Assembly: GCA_016271365.2 (NCBI GenBank)
Contig: CM028129.1
Coordinates: forward strand, 1,007,017,501-1,007,081,500
DNA: 64,000 nucleotides
Reading direction: 5' to 3'
Source: Neoceratodus forsteri
Taxonomy: Eukaryota; Chordata; Ceratodontiformes; Ceratodontidae
Part shown: positions 23,375 through 34,130 of the stretch, in pieces
How the letters are laid out: every line of letters starts with the position of its first letter
How positions within the stretch are numbered: the first letter of the stretch is position 1
The notes under the pieces: model-generated
What the model saw: only the letters and a program-made list of their open reading frames with translations
What the model was told of the DNA's origin: nothing
Databases searched by the model: none
Program-made: the position numbers and the translations under genes

Positions 23375-23580
23375 CTTATTATTTTTTGCTAGAATTTCTG
23401 TACACTGGGCAGAACCAAAGCATATGTGAAAAGGACCCTCTTCCTTCTTTACACTTATGACAAATGGGATCCTTTCTCAGTCCCATTTTATTCATATGAA
23501 CAGGAGTGAAGTAAAGATTGTGTAATGTCTTAAAATGCATCAGTCTGAAAGTGGAAGTTGAGCCCCTCTAATAATTTGTG
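23375..23580 (-). pseudogene. L1-c, C-terminal fragment of L1-type ORF2
   Basis: Translated leftwards with one frame change, this fragment contains LHNLYFTPVHMNKMG, then DPICHKCKEEEGSFSHMLWF followed by CPVY. The C-x2-C ... H ... C pattern is the Cys/His motif near the C-terminus of L1/Tx1 ORF2; L1-a has an equivalent at about 15,920. The fragment is truncated on both sides. Confidence 0.72.
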
Positions 23581-24465
23581 TGTCTATACCTGCACGCTGA
23601 ACAAGGCACCAAAAACTTGTTCAGGATAACTACAGTGCCATTGGACAAATGGACAAGTATCCCTAACTGTGCCCCAGCATTCGGGAACCTCTGATGCCCC
23701 CGCAGACATGGTATTGCCCACATTAGCCAAAGCTCCATTTTCACTGTGGCACCTTGAAGTCCACTCCCTGGGAACTGCCCACTTATATTGCCACAAGTGC
23801 CTAGCATAAACTTGTTCAGGGACTGTCCTCACATTCTCAGATATTATCTCCTACTTGTACCTTGGACACTCTGTCCTTACCAACCCTGTGTGCAGCCCTG
23901 GTCTTCATTTATTCCCATCCTTCACCATTCCTGGACAGGCTGGCTACATGCTCATTGATATCATCCACGCAGCCAGCAGACTTTGAGACCCTGTTTCACA
24001 GGAATCCTCCTCAGGCCCGCAGGCCATCAGGCAACCCTCAATTAGGAAAGAATGTGGCACACTGAATGTTACCTTCTGAAGATGCTGTCTGCTAATGAAG
24101 CCCAAAACTGCATAAATAAAGCAGACACATTCACCAGAGCTGGAAGGTGCTTCTTTCAATCATGCAAAATCACATCAGTGCACAGGGTACAAACTACCCC
24201 AAATGTACTCGGGCTTCATCAGGGTGGTGGTGCTACATTGTTAAAGGTGAACTTACATAGGGAATGATCATGTATATTCATACAAAATTAGCATAAGTAC
24301 TTTATATCACCTGTAGCTGTGTAATATAGAGCACAAGGAAACAGGAAAGTGCTGTTGCAAACTATGTGCAAATAGTGCCAAAAATGTAATAAAAAGAAAC
24401 ATGCAATAACAACAAATGATTTCCATTAGGAAAACTGCAAAAACTTAGGAAAACTGCCATTGCCT
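23581..24465. other. 0.9 kb without recognisable gene; possible PLE-like 3' tail
   Basis: No coding homology. The segment 24,050-24,245, read on the minus strand, has a CCCTGATGAAGCCCGAGTAC block followed by a TTTATTTATGCAGTTTTGGG block, an order seen in tails of Penelope-like elements. This is a weak resemblance only. Confidence 0.35.
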
Positions 24466-25128
24466 CGGGGATATCCAGGCAAAGGGGGATAACTTAGATG
24501 GAGTGGAGGAAAAGTAGGTAAAACAAAAAGCTGGGATAGTGAAGGCAACAAACCTCTGCATCAGGCAAGTAAGCAAAAGCAAGAAGAAAAAATAGATCAC
24601 TGTGGTTCTCAAAAGAGGTGTCTATGATGGTAAGAGCAAAACAGTTAGCATTCAGGAGGTATAATGAGAAGTGAGAAGGATAGGAAAGCGTATCTGGAGA
24701 AGCAGAGGGGGGAAGGGAAAGCAGTCAGAAGATTATAGGCTCAAACGGAGGAGAAAATAGCCCAGGCAGTAAAGAATGGTGGCAAGACATTTTTCAGCTA
24801 TGTAAGCAAAAGGAGAAAGACCAAGGGAGGGATTGTAAGGCTAAGGTGGGGGGTGGGGGTGGAAAGGGATCAGTAAAAAACAGACATTCTGAACAGATAC
24901 TTTTTGTTCAGTGTTCACAGAGGAGGAAGCGGAATGTGAGGGTCCACAGATAAGAGCCAAAGCCATAGTTGGTAGAGTGGTGCCAACTAGTCCATTTACA
25001 GAGGAAAGCGTCCTGAAGGAACTCGCAAATCTGAAAGTGGACAAGGCAATGGGACCAGGTGGAATACATCCAAGGATACTGAGGGAGCTCCAAGGGGTGC
25101 TGGCTGCACCTCTGACAGTCCTGTTCAT
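24466..25128 (+). pseudogene. CR1-c, segment 1: linker and start of RT
   Basis: Plus-strand CR1 ORF2 homologous to CR1-a 6,500-7,140. It contains an SLWFSKEV-like linker (about 24,600) and the RT entry DKAMGPGGIHPRILRELQGV (25,035-25,100), ending LAAPLTVLF at 25,128. There it is cut by CR1-d, and the same copy resumes at 26,426. The 5' end is truncated near 24,466. Frames are broken. Confidence 0.85.
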
Positions 25129-26425
25129 AGAAACATAAAACATAGAAACATAGAAGTTGACTGCTGATAAGTACCACAAGGCCCATCCAGTCTGCTCATT
25201 TCTTTTTCTACCTTATAAATGTGCCATCGGCCTTTTTTCTATCAATAGCCTATTTATTCATACTCATCTGTATTGCTCCCTTATGCTGATCCCATGCCTG
25301 TTTGAAGCCCTGCACTGTATTCATATCCATCACTTTCTGAGGTAGGCCGTTCCATGCATCTACCACCCTTTCTGGGAAAAAGAACTTCCTCACATTACCC
25401 CCTTAATCGGCCTCCCTCTAATCTCATGCTGTGTCCTCTTGTCCTGCTATTTTTCTTATATTGAAACATGTTAGACTCTTTCACCTTGTTAATGCCCTTA
25501 AGGTGTTTGAATGTTTCGATCATATCACCTCTCTCCCTCCTTTGCTCTAGATTATACATATTGAGCTCCATTAATCTGTCCTCATATGTTTTCTGATGCA
25601 GTCCCTGCACCATTTTGGTTGCCCTTCTCTGGACTGCCTCAATTTGGTCAATGTCCTTGTGAAGGTGTGGCCTCCAGTACTGCATGCAGTACTCCAGATG
25701 GGGCCTAACCAGTGTCTTGCAAAGAGGGATTATTACCTCCCTTTTCCGACTTGTGATACCCTACTAATACACCCTAACATCCCCCTAGCCTTACCTACTG
25801 CTTTAGTGGTCTGCTTTCATGATTTCATGTCATTGGTGATGATACTGCCCAAGTCTCTTTCTTCCCTTGTGACTGCCAGCAACTCCCATCCCAGCCTATA
25901 GGTGGCTTCAGGGTTTCTCTTCCCTATGTGCATGATCTTGCACTTCTTTGCATTAAACCCCAGTTGCCACTCTTCCAACCATTTTGCCAGTTTATCCAGA
26001 TCTCTTCTCATTCTGCCCACCTCATCTGAATCATCTACTCTATTGCAGATCTTGATGTCATCTGCAAACAGGCAAACTTTACCCTCCAGTCCATCTGCAA
26101 TGTCACTGATGAAGATATTGAAGAGGACTGGCCCCAGGACTGATCCCTGAGGTACCCCACTTGTGACTTGCATCTCTTCTGACTGTATACCATTTACCAC
26201 CACTCTCTGTTTTCTGCCCATCAACCAGTTTGTCACCCAGTTGACCAACTTCTGACCCACCCCGAGCCTACCCAGCTTATTAATCAGTCTTCTATGTGGA
26301 ACAGTATCGAAATCTTTGCTGAAATCAAGGTAGGTGACATCAACTGCTCCCCCTTGGTCCACCGCTCTGGTTACCCAGTCAAAGAAATCTTTGAGATTAG
26401 TTTGACAGGACCTTCCTTTTGTACC
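25129..26425 (-). mobile_element. CR1-d, 5'-truncated CR1 inserted into CR1-c
   Basis: Minus-strand copy with an almost continuous coding segment (26,431-25,817): GRSCQTNLKDFFDWVTRAVD, YLDFSKDFDTVPHRRLINKL, SGVPQGSVLGPVLFNIFISD, active site FADD at 26,057-26,068, NAKKCKIMHIGKRNPEATY. A C-terminal frame follows (25,685-25,395, AVQRRATKMVQGLHQKTYED), then a CR1 3' tail on the left edge (25,129-25,215) reading CATAGAAACATAGAAGTTGA on the plus strand. The clean reading frame suggests a younger copy than CR1-c, as the nesting requires. Confidence 0.9.
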
Positions 26426-26577
26426 AACCATTCACTGGAAAAGGGTGTGGTTCCAGAGGACTGGAGGAGGGCAGACATAGTCCCACTTCACAAATGTGGT
26501 AGTAAAGAGGAATTTGGAAATTACAGGCCAGTCAGCCTGACCTTGGTGGTGGAGAAGTTAATGGAATCACTACTTAA
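26426..26577 (+). pseudogene. CR1-c, segment 2: central RT
   Basis: Resumes where segment 1 stopped: VVPEDWRRADIVPLHKCGSK, GNYRPVSLTLVVEKLMESLL. It is cut exactly at a TTAA (26,574-26,577) by the long-TIR element and resumes at 35,023. Confidence 0.9.
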
Positions 26578-26888
26578 AAGGGAACTGTCATCTACAGGAT
26601 TTCTTAATGTCTGAAAGCCCATAAAAAGCTAATTTGAGTGAGCTAGTGTGTTTATCTGTGAGTATTTGCAGTCCAGAGTTAGTCATATGTAAATCAGCCT
26701 GTAATTAAGGGCTGGTGGTAGCCATATGTTTTGGGCTCCTGACAGGAAATGATGTCACCAAGAGTCTTGGTCCTCTTTGACTGTATTTAATTCAACAGGT
26801 TAAATAGGAATTTGACTGTTTTATTAAGTGTGTTTTAAGGTGTTATTACAACACTTTCTACATCTATAATAATTGTTGTGTATGTGCA

Positions 26889-28934
26889 GCCCTGTTTCAG
26901 GAGGGCACCCTGCCCTGGAGCAAGCTGAGCCATCGCCCCAAGCAATCAAGCCCTGTTTCAGGAGGGCACCCTGCCCTGGAGCAAGCTGAGCCATCGCCCC
27001 AAGCAATCAAGGTAATCTCATCTGCACTTGCCCCTTGACCGTGTTTCACCACGCTTCTGAAGCCTTTGTTTTGAATTCAATCTTGGTGCCTTTTGGACCA
27101 CATCCTACCAGCTCCAAATGTCCAGGGAGTGTTGCTCCATTTTGTGCTGAAGTTACTGTGACTGCTTTTATTTCTGCTCACCAGGTGTGGACTTAGCATT
27201 TTGAATGAGTTTTTCCCCAGTAAAGTGGAAGTGTAACTGGAGCGTAGATTCAAATTAAATTGGGTGCCAGTTTTAAAACGCCGACTCCCCCTCGCTGCAC
27301 TCACTACAGCCCTTCTCTCAGGCAGCCACTAGTTTGAGTAGCCTTTGTAAGCAGTAGTGGAACTGGAATGGAGAATCGGGTGCTAGTCTAATATACAGTA
27401 TTTATCCCCTCGCTGCACTTGCTACAGCCCTACTCTTCAGCCAGCCCATATTGTTTTTTTTTGGGGTAGCATTTAAAGTACAACCTGGCAAAAACCTTAC
27501 CCCTGCTCAAAGCGCAATTATCATTCAGAGTCATGCTGTTAATTTTTCCTGTGCTGCTCTGATTACTGAACTATTTCTCAGCAGAATTTTTCCTCGATTT
27601 GATCTCTTAGCCAGGCTCAGTCCTTAGGTCACTCTTTCCACTCCTGGGAGCAGACAGTGGGCTAAAACTAAGTTATATTGCACTAGGATTTATGTAAGTT
27701 ACTACAGAGTTAATTTCATAGCCTGAATGTTTTAAACTCTTAGTCGTTAATGTTCCACCCATATCTCTACAGCCTTGACTTATGTTATTTTAGCTGTGGG
27801 CTATTGTTGCTGCTGAAATTATATATAATGTACTACCAGTTTACCCAGAACTAGCCTAATTTGTGTTTGTTCAGTCTCTGATTTTTCCCTGTGATTCTCT
27901 TTGCTCACTCCCTCTACTATACTCCTCTTTGTCTCTACCTATTCCTCCTATCTCCTCCAATAACCTATCTCCTTCTAATCCTTACACCCTATTTAAGTAT
28001 CTACTCACTCTCTTCCTCTCTCCCTAGCCCTGTTTCAGGAGGGCACCCTGCCCTGGAGCAATTTGAGCCATCACCCCAAGAAATCAAGGTAATTTCATCT
28101 GCACTTGCCCCTTGACCACGTTTCACCACGCTTTTGAATCCTTTGTTTTGAATTCAATCTTGGCGCCTTTTGGACTGCATCCTATCAGCTCCAAACGTCC
28201 AGGGAGTGTTGCTCCATTTTTTGCTGAAGTTACTGTGACTGCTTTTGTTTCTGCTCACCAGGCGTGGACCTAGCATTTTGAATGAGTTTTTTCCCCAGTA
28301 AAGTGGAAGTGTAAACAGAGCGTAGATTCAAATTAAATTGGGTGCTAGTTTTAAAACACCGACTCCCCCTCGCTGCGCTAGCTACAGCCCTTCTCTCAGG
28401 CAGCCACTAGTTTGGGTAGCCTTTGTAAGCAGTAGTGGATCTGGAGTGGAGAATTGGGTGCTAGTCTAATACGCAGTATTTTTCCCCTCACTTCACTCAC
28501 TACAGCCCTACTCTTCAGCCAGCCCATATTGTTTTTTTTGGGTAGCATTTAAAGTACAATCTGGCAAAAACCTTACCCCTGCTGAAAGCGTGCAGTCCCC
28601 GCAGCCGCTATGTGGCTGCTCCCCACCAGCCCCACCACACCCACCCTTGGTTAGCATTTGTTATATAGTGCTGCCTTGCCCGCCTATCTGTTCTGCCTTG
28701 TATCTGTTGTGCCTTGTGTGTGAGGAGGATTTTAACTAACTCCTCACTTTCTCACTTGCAGCCTATACCTTTTTGCCACTAGGGGGCTCTCGGAAACCTG
28801 CTCATAATACATATGAATTTTTCACTTTCTTGGTGTGCGGTCTGTGGTTTTTCCTACCTAAACTCTTCCAATCTTGAGTAGTAATTTTTCCCTCACCAAA
28901 TAGCTCCTACCTAATCTTTTACCTGGTCCCCATT
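26889..28934 (+). repeat. L2-c 5' UTR with repeated promoter-like segments
   Basis: A 61-bp unit starting CCCTGTTTCAGGAGGGCACC is tandemly duplicated at 26,890 and 26,951. The second copy opens a ~560-bp segment (26,951-27,510) that recurs at 28,028-28,590 in the same orientation with small differences; both include TTTTGAATTCAATCTTGG, CTCGCTGCRCTHRCTACAGC and GTAGCATTTAAAGTACAAYC. Unrelated sequence of 517 bp separates them. Repeated 5' monomers acting as promoters are known in several LINE families; that role is inferred here. Nothing coding lies in this interval. Confidence 0.8.
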
Positions 28935-31900
28935 ATGGCCCACTCTCTATCCAACTACAGAGCTCCAACCCCCTCTGCTATCTTTCAGTTAGCCTCTATC
29001 CTTGCTCCTCTCATATGGATGCCTTTGCTAAGTTACCCTCCCTCCTGGGATAGCAACTCCTTATACCCTAATATTATTTCTACCAACATGTTTACACCAT
29101 CCCACCTGCCCCTTGCCACCTTTCCCCTCTTTGTCTCAAATAAGATCACCTACCATGTTGCATACACACTCCATAACTCCTCTCCTCTAAACCTCCCCCT
29201 GCCCATCCCTTTCTTTCGTCGTAAACTATGGTACCTGCTCCTCCTATCACTAATGCTGGCAGGAGATATTGAACTAAATCCAGGTCCGACAGGCCACATC
29301 ACCCATAATGATTCAACCTGGAAAGATTTCAAGGAACTGCGTATTGTTCACCTAAATATCAGGAGCCTCCCTCATAATTTAACTGAACTACAGGCTTGGG
29401 CTATTCAATATAACCCTGACATCTTGTGTCTGTCTGAAACCTGGCTAAAACCCTCCATCCCTGATCACCGGTGCATGTTACCCAACTACTAAATACTCCA
29501 TCAAGACAGACCCACATCAAAACGTGGTGGTGGTGTTGCAATCCTCTTTAAACCTTACCTATCACTACACCAAAATGGCCCTTTCACCCTCTCTCACTGT
29601 GAAGCCATCCACACCACCCTTCAACTAGGCTCCAAGAAACTGTACATAGTGTGTGCCTATAACCCTCCCACCGCTAGCATTGCTGGTCTCAAGGAACTCC
29701 TATCCCAGGTGGATACAGCCGTTGGAAGAGATGAGATCCTCATAATGGGAGATCTAAATCTAAACTGGACTAATAAAGCTAGTCAGTCCTTTCACACTGC
29801 GGTACATGGCCATAACCCCCACCAACTAATCAATGACCCCACAAGGGTCATGGCCCCTCCTTGCTCCAGTACACTAATAGATTGGGCCCTTACAAACCAC
29901 CTCAACAGTATAGTTACTAGTGGTACCCTGGCAGATGCTATAAGTGATCACTCCCCAATTTTCTGCCCCTGGCGTTCCGCTAGACCACCATCTCCTCCTC
30001 CAAAACTTATCACTTTCCACAATCTGGCTAATATAAATCAGGCTTTTTTTATGCATGGCCTATCATTGATTGATTGGTCACCCATCTTTGCCTCCTCAAA
30101 TGCTCAATCAGCACTTGACTACTTCCTTGCCAAGTTTGGCTGTCTCCAGGACCTCCATGCCCCCCGAGTTACTCGCTGCACACGGGGTACACAGACCAAA
30201 TGGCTCACAAAAGATCTTTTTTCTCAACTCAGGGTAAGGGATCAAAGTTGGTGCCATTTCAAAGCCTCCAGGCTAGAGGCAGATTATAATGATTATAGAG
30301 CTTGGAGAAATTCCTGCAAAAGGAATATTTGCTTAGCTAAAAGCTCTTTCTACAAGGACTTACTAACAAAATCCACTGGTGACTCCAAGAAATTCTGGTC
30401 TGTCATTAAAACTCTCCTTGGAGCCAAAAATTCATCCACTACTAATAACATGCTGCTAAATGGCGTGCATTGTAATAATCATGTGACCATAGCTAATGCA
30501 CTGAACGGCCACTTCTCTGACCTATCTATCTACTTGGCCTCTTTCCCCCCTACTTCCAGTTCCATGGACACAGAACCGGTGCTTTCTCATCCACCGTTCT
30601 GGTTCTTCACTAGAACTGAAGTTCTAAAGCTACTACTCTCCATCCCTGACAGCACTAGCTCTGGTGCTGATGGACTGGAACCCAGGCTACTGAAAGTCAC
30701 TGCCCCTCTTATCATCTGCCCACTAACTAAAATTTTTAATTTGTTGATATGTCACAGCATAGTTCCCAACATCTGGAAGCTAGCCAGGATCACTCCCATC
30801 CTTAAGAAAGGTGATCCTAAAGACATGTCTAACTACCGACCCATTGCCATTCTTTCCATGCTTAGTAAAATCCTGGAAAAATTAGTGGCAACCCAAACTA
30901 TAGCATACCTACAGGTGCATAACCTCCTCTCAGGCTCCCAGCATGGTTTCTGAAAAGGCCATAGTACCTACACTGCCATCCTAAAACTTACAAATGACAT
31001 CTATGCTGCTATGGAATCCAGTCTCTTGACAGGTGCTATCTTCATTGATTTAACTAAGGCTTTTGACCTGGTTAACCATTCCCTTCTCCTTGCTAAACTC
31101 CGCTCTTTTGGTTTCTCCACTGAAACATTTGCCTGGTTCAAGAGCTATCTATCTAGCAGGATGCAGACTGTAGCCTTTAACTCGGCTATGTCCAATCCTT
31201 CTCCTGTACTCATGGAGGTTCCCCAAGGGTCCATACTTGGCCTGTTACTTTTCTTAATTTTTATAAATCACCTCCCATCGTCTGCGCCATCCTGTTCATC
31301 CTTGCTGTATGCGGATGACCTCATCATTTACAGCAGTGGTGGTAATATCGCTGAAAATAACCACTCCCTAGCTGTGGACTTCTTAAGCATTCAATCCTGC
31401 CTAATGGAAAACAACCTTGCCCTAAATGCAAGAAAAACTCACTCTATGCTTTTCGGATCTCCTGCCAGACTCAAGGCGAACTGCAACGCCCTTCAAATAT
31501 CGAGTGCCGATGGTTCCCCAGTAGTTGGCACTAGCTCCCTCAAATATCTAGACATTCTCCTTGATGAATCCCTGGCTTTTGACCTCCATATTACTGCCAC
31601 CTGCAAATCTGTTAATGCTAAAATCGGAGGTGCCTACCGAACTCGCTATGCCCTTATGCCAACGGCCAGGCTTGCCGTAGCTCCAGGCCTGCTGCTCCTG
31701 GCCCTGGCCTATGGATCAGTCACCTACCTAGGGGCATCAAAGACATCCATCCATAAATGGGACACCACCTATAATAACATCTACCTCTATGCCTCTGCAT
31801 CACCACGGTTCAAACATCACTGTCAGCTTTGTGCTGACCTAAAATGGCCCAGCCCTGGTGCTCTTTGGCTACTGTCCTATGGCTCCCTAATTGATAGTAT

Positions 31901-32072
31901 AACTAGATCAGTCCTCCCCAACTTCCTTGCCTCCTTGCTACACCCTCAAACTCCCTCCTATGGTCTCCGATCTAATGGCCATGCTCCTCTCTTGATCCCT
32001 AGATGCAAAACCACTATGGGTACTCATGCTTTCTCTTATGTGGCCTCAAAGTACTGGAATTCCATCCCTTGA
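28935..32072 (+). pseudogene. L2-c ORF: 2A-bearing leader, endonuclease, reverse transcriptase (two in-frame stops)
   Basis: One reading frame spans 28,935-32,072, interrupted only by TAA at 29,490-29,492 and TGA at 30,951-30,953, with no frameshift. Residues 1-118 form a hydrophobic leader ending in a 2A-like motif. The endonuclease follows (VHLNIRSLPHNLTELQAWA, LCLSETWLKP, later MGDLNLNW, TLIDWALT, AISDHSPIF). RT: SGADGLEPRLLK, ITPILKKGDPKDMSNYRPIA, FIDLTKAFDLVNHSLLLAKL, VPQGSILGLLLF, active site YADD at 31,308-31,319, LKYLDILLDESLAF. It ends FSYVASKYWNSIP. Both stops can be explained by single C-to-T changes. L2 proteins nick target DNA and copy their RNA onto it. Inactive as written, but only mildly decayed. 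Confidence 0.92.
29262..29288 (+). other. 2A-like ribosome-skipping motif (GDIELNPGP)
   Basis: Codons 110-118 of the L2-c ORF read GDIELNPGP, matching the D-x-E-x-N-P-G-P signature of 2A peptides, preceded by a leucine-rich run (LLLLSLMLA). 2A peptides release the upstream peptide at the G-P junction while translation continues, and 2A-like motifs are known in some CR1/L2-type LINEs. Here the split would fall between Gly117 and Pro118, just before the endonuclease, freeing a 117-residue hydrophobic leader. Activity is inferred from the motif. Confidence 0.85.
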
Positions 32073-32628
32073 GCTATTTGTCAAGCTCCTCAAGCACCCA
32101 TGCTGGTTTCAAGAAACTCCACCATGAACACCTATTGGCCTCAAATCCCTGTACATGCTTTCACCTACCTTAGCTCACTCATTCCTTCTTTCCTCACCCT
32201 GTCTTTTCCTGCACTCTCCCTCTTACCCTCTCCCTTCATGCCTTCTTTCTTTACCCCTTTTTTCTTCCTCTGATCCCTACCACCCTTCCTTCTCTCCTGC
32301 TTCTCTACATTTTGAGTCTCGTGATGGCACTTACTGTATTTTGTACTTTTTCTGTTGTACCTAATACTGACTTGTACACACTTGCTTATATTTTGACCTT
32401 TTCAAAACCACACTGTGTATTATTTTACTTCTGACCTTGTGTAACTCTTTCTATCACCCAGTGTCTAGTTGTTTGTATTTTGACCATCCCGCTGTCTACC
32501 TTCCTTGTGCTGCATCACATTGTACTGCTCATGTATTTTTCCCCCTTGTATTCCTCCCAGGTCATGCCTGAAAATAGGCATCTATATGCCTAGTGCACCC
32601 ACCCGGTTACCAAAAGCAAATAAATAAA

Positions 32629-33118
32629 TTGAAACTAGTGAGTTATCACCTTTACATTTCAAACTGTTAGTAAAACTAATCCATCTTCAGGATTGCTTTA
32701 ACCTCTAGATTATACTGCCAGCTGAACATGTCAATACAGATTTCTAGGGCTGCCACAGTACCAACATCTGTCTTTTTCTGTTTCCTTTCTTACAGCATTT
32801 GCCCTTACAGTTTTGGGGTGTGAACTCAGGTCTACAAGATGCAAATGCGGCTATGTACCTACTGGCCTGGCATCATGGCCTCACTCTGCTCCCACAACAC
32901 ACCCGGGAACAAGATGTTGCTCAGTGTGCCTTTCCTGGACAAAGACAGTAAAAACAATCTGAGCATGTGTTATGATTCTGAAAATATTAAGCTCTTTCTA
33001 TCCAGATTTGACTTGAAAAGAAAAAAAAGCTCACAATTACTTGTTTATTAATTGCAAACCACATAGATGGACAACATTGTTAAAACATGCATAATCTGAA
33101 ATGCATTATTAAAAGAGT
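32629..33118. repeat. Left inverted arm of the TTAA element, continued after L2-c
   Basis: Matches the reverse complement of about 34,130-34,724: TTGAAACTAGTGAGTTATCA, TTTCAAACTGTTAGTAAAA, GTGTGAACTCAGGTCTACAA, CCTACTGGCCTGGCATCATG, AACATGCATAAYCTGAAATG. It includes an acceptor-like tract TTTCTGTTTCCTTTCTTACA then G (32,775-32,795), which is also kept in the partner arm. Confidence 0.8.
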
Positions 33119-33388
33119 ATTTTACTTCTTTTGATGAAGTTAAAAGTATAACAGTTTCTTACTGAAATACTTTGGTTGGAATGGGAATTTGTAATTACAA
33201 CATTTTCTACATTTATAATAAATGTTTTGTGCTTGCATTGAAAATAGCGACACCTTTACATTTCAAACTGTTAGTAAAAATAATCCAATAGAATTCTGGC
33301 ATTGTTACGGTAGAAAATCCCATTCCATCCAATTCAGTAAGAAACTGTTATACTTTTAACTTCATCAAAATAAGTAAAATACTCTTTA
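33115..33388. mobile_element. Small TTAA-flanked MITE nested in the left arm
   Basis: The ends are TTAAAAGAGTATTTTACTTC (33,109-33,128) and, inverted, TTAAAGAGTATTTTACTTAT (about 33,392 back). Pairing extends through GATGAAGTTAAAAGTATAAC and AGTTTCTTACTGA. Between the arms lies a piece related to the host element (ACAACATTTTCTACATTTAT, TTTCAAACTGTTAGTAAAA). The partner arm has an uninterrupted ATTATTAAAATA at this site, supporting insertion into TTAA. Non-coding. Confidence 0.7.
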
Positions 33389-33849
33389 ATTAATGGTGAT
33401 CATTTTTTACATACAGATAAAGACACTTATCTCCAGTTACAACCTCCCGGATGATATTTTTGGGTACAACCGGGAAGTTGTAATCAGCACCTGTCAATCA
33501 AGCATCACCACAAAAAGCTAACTGGTGCATAGTTTCACTGTGGGTGGGCTGAACTTTTTGCCCAATATGGTGGCTTCGTTACCAAGCACCGGTACCGGCA
33601 CTCAGGCTTTGCCACACACTGTTAAGACAAGTAAGATTTTAAATATTTTTAAATATCTATCTAGTTGATCCTGCCTTGAAAATGAAAAAAATCAATCTGG
33701 TTAATCCTGCTGCTCATACCCTTCAAGCATGTCTTACACTATGCAGCTATGATGATGGATCGAGTCTTTCCAGAATGCCATTACCATTGTAATGTAAAAG
33801 GAAAAAGAAAAAAGTACAAATGAAAAGAAAAAAAACAAAAGGGAGAGAC

Positions 33850-33892
<43 letters not shown>

Positions 33893-34130
33893 TATCTCTG
33901 ACAGAAGTACTGCACTAACTGAACTGTGCTGAAAGGGAAAAAAATGATCATCATTAATTAAATAAAATAATGTGTGTGTGTGTGTGTGTGTGTGTGTATA
34001 AAAAAAACAGAACTTTACTCACACATACTCAGTGTGGGATGCTTTTATAAACCCTTTGGGCTTTGCCCTTGGTCTGGTGTGCATAAAATTCTGGTTACAC
34101 ATACCCACCCATATATTATTCTATATTTTA
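33389..34130. other. Core of the TTAA element, no transposase found
   Basis: No coding homology. It contains two TG microsatellites, a pair of CTRGTTGATCCTGCC-like words (33,661 and 33,695) and a short palindrome-like segment at 34,020-34,090. The absence of a transposase frame in the only unique part supports a non-autonomous element. Confidence 0.6.
33852..33891. repeat. (TG)n microsatellite
   Basis: Twenty TG units; a second tract of about fourteen units lies at 33,971-33,998. Confidence 0.97.

Larger units (their letters stand above)
26889..32628 (+). mobile_element. L2-c, full-length L2-clade LINE inside the TTAA element
   Basis: Boundaries come from the partner arm, which reads TATGTGCATTGAAACTAGTG without interruption. 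Here TATGTGCA ends at 26,888 and TTGAAACTAG resumes at 32,629, so the insert is 5,740 bp with no obvious target duplication. It has a ~2-kb 5' UTR with repeated segments, one long ORF with two stops, and a 0.55-kb 3' UTR ending CCACCCGGTTACCAAAAGCA then AATAAATAA. The 3' tail matches L2-d and L2-a in kind. It is the youngest-looking LINE in the window. Confidence 0.9.

Noticed and set aside
28935..29290. L2-c leader considered as a host secreted-protein exon
   Set aside because: It is in frame with the L2 endonuclease, ends in a 2A motif and lies inside precise L2 boundaries.
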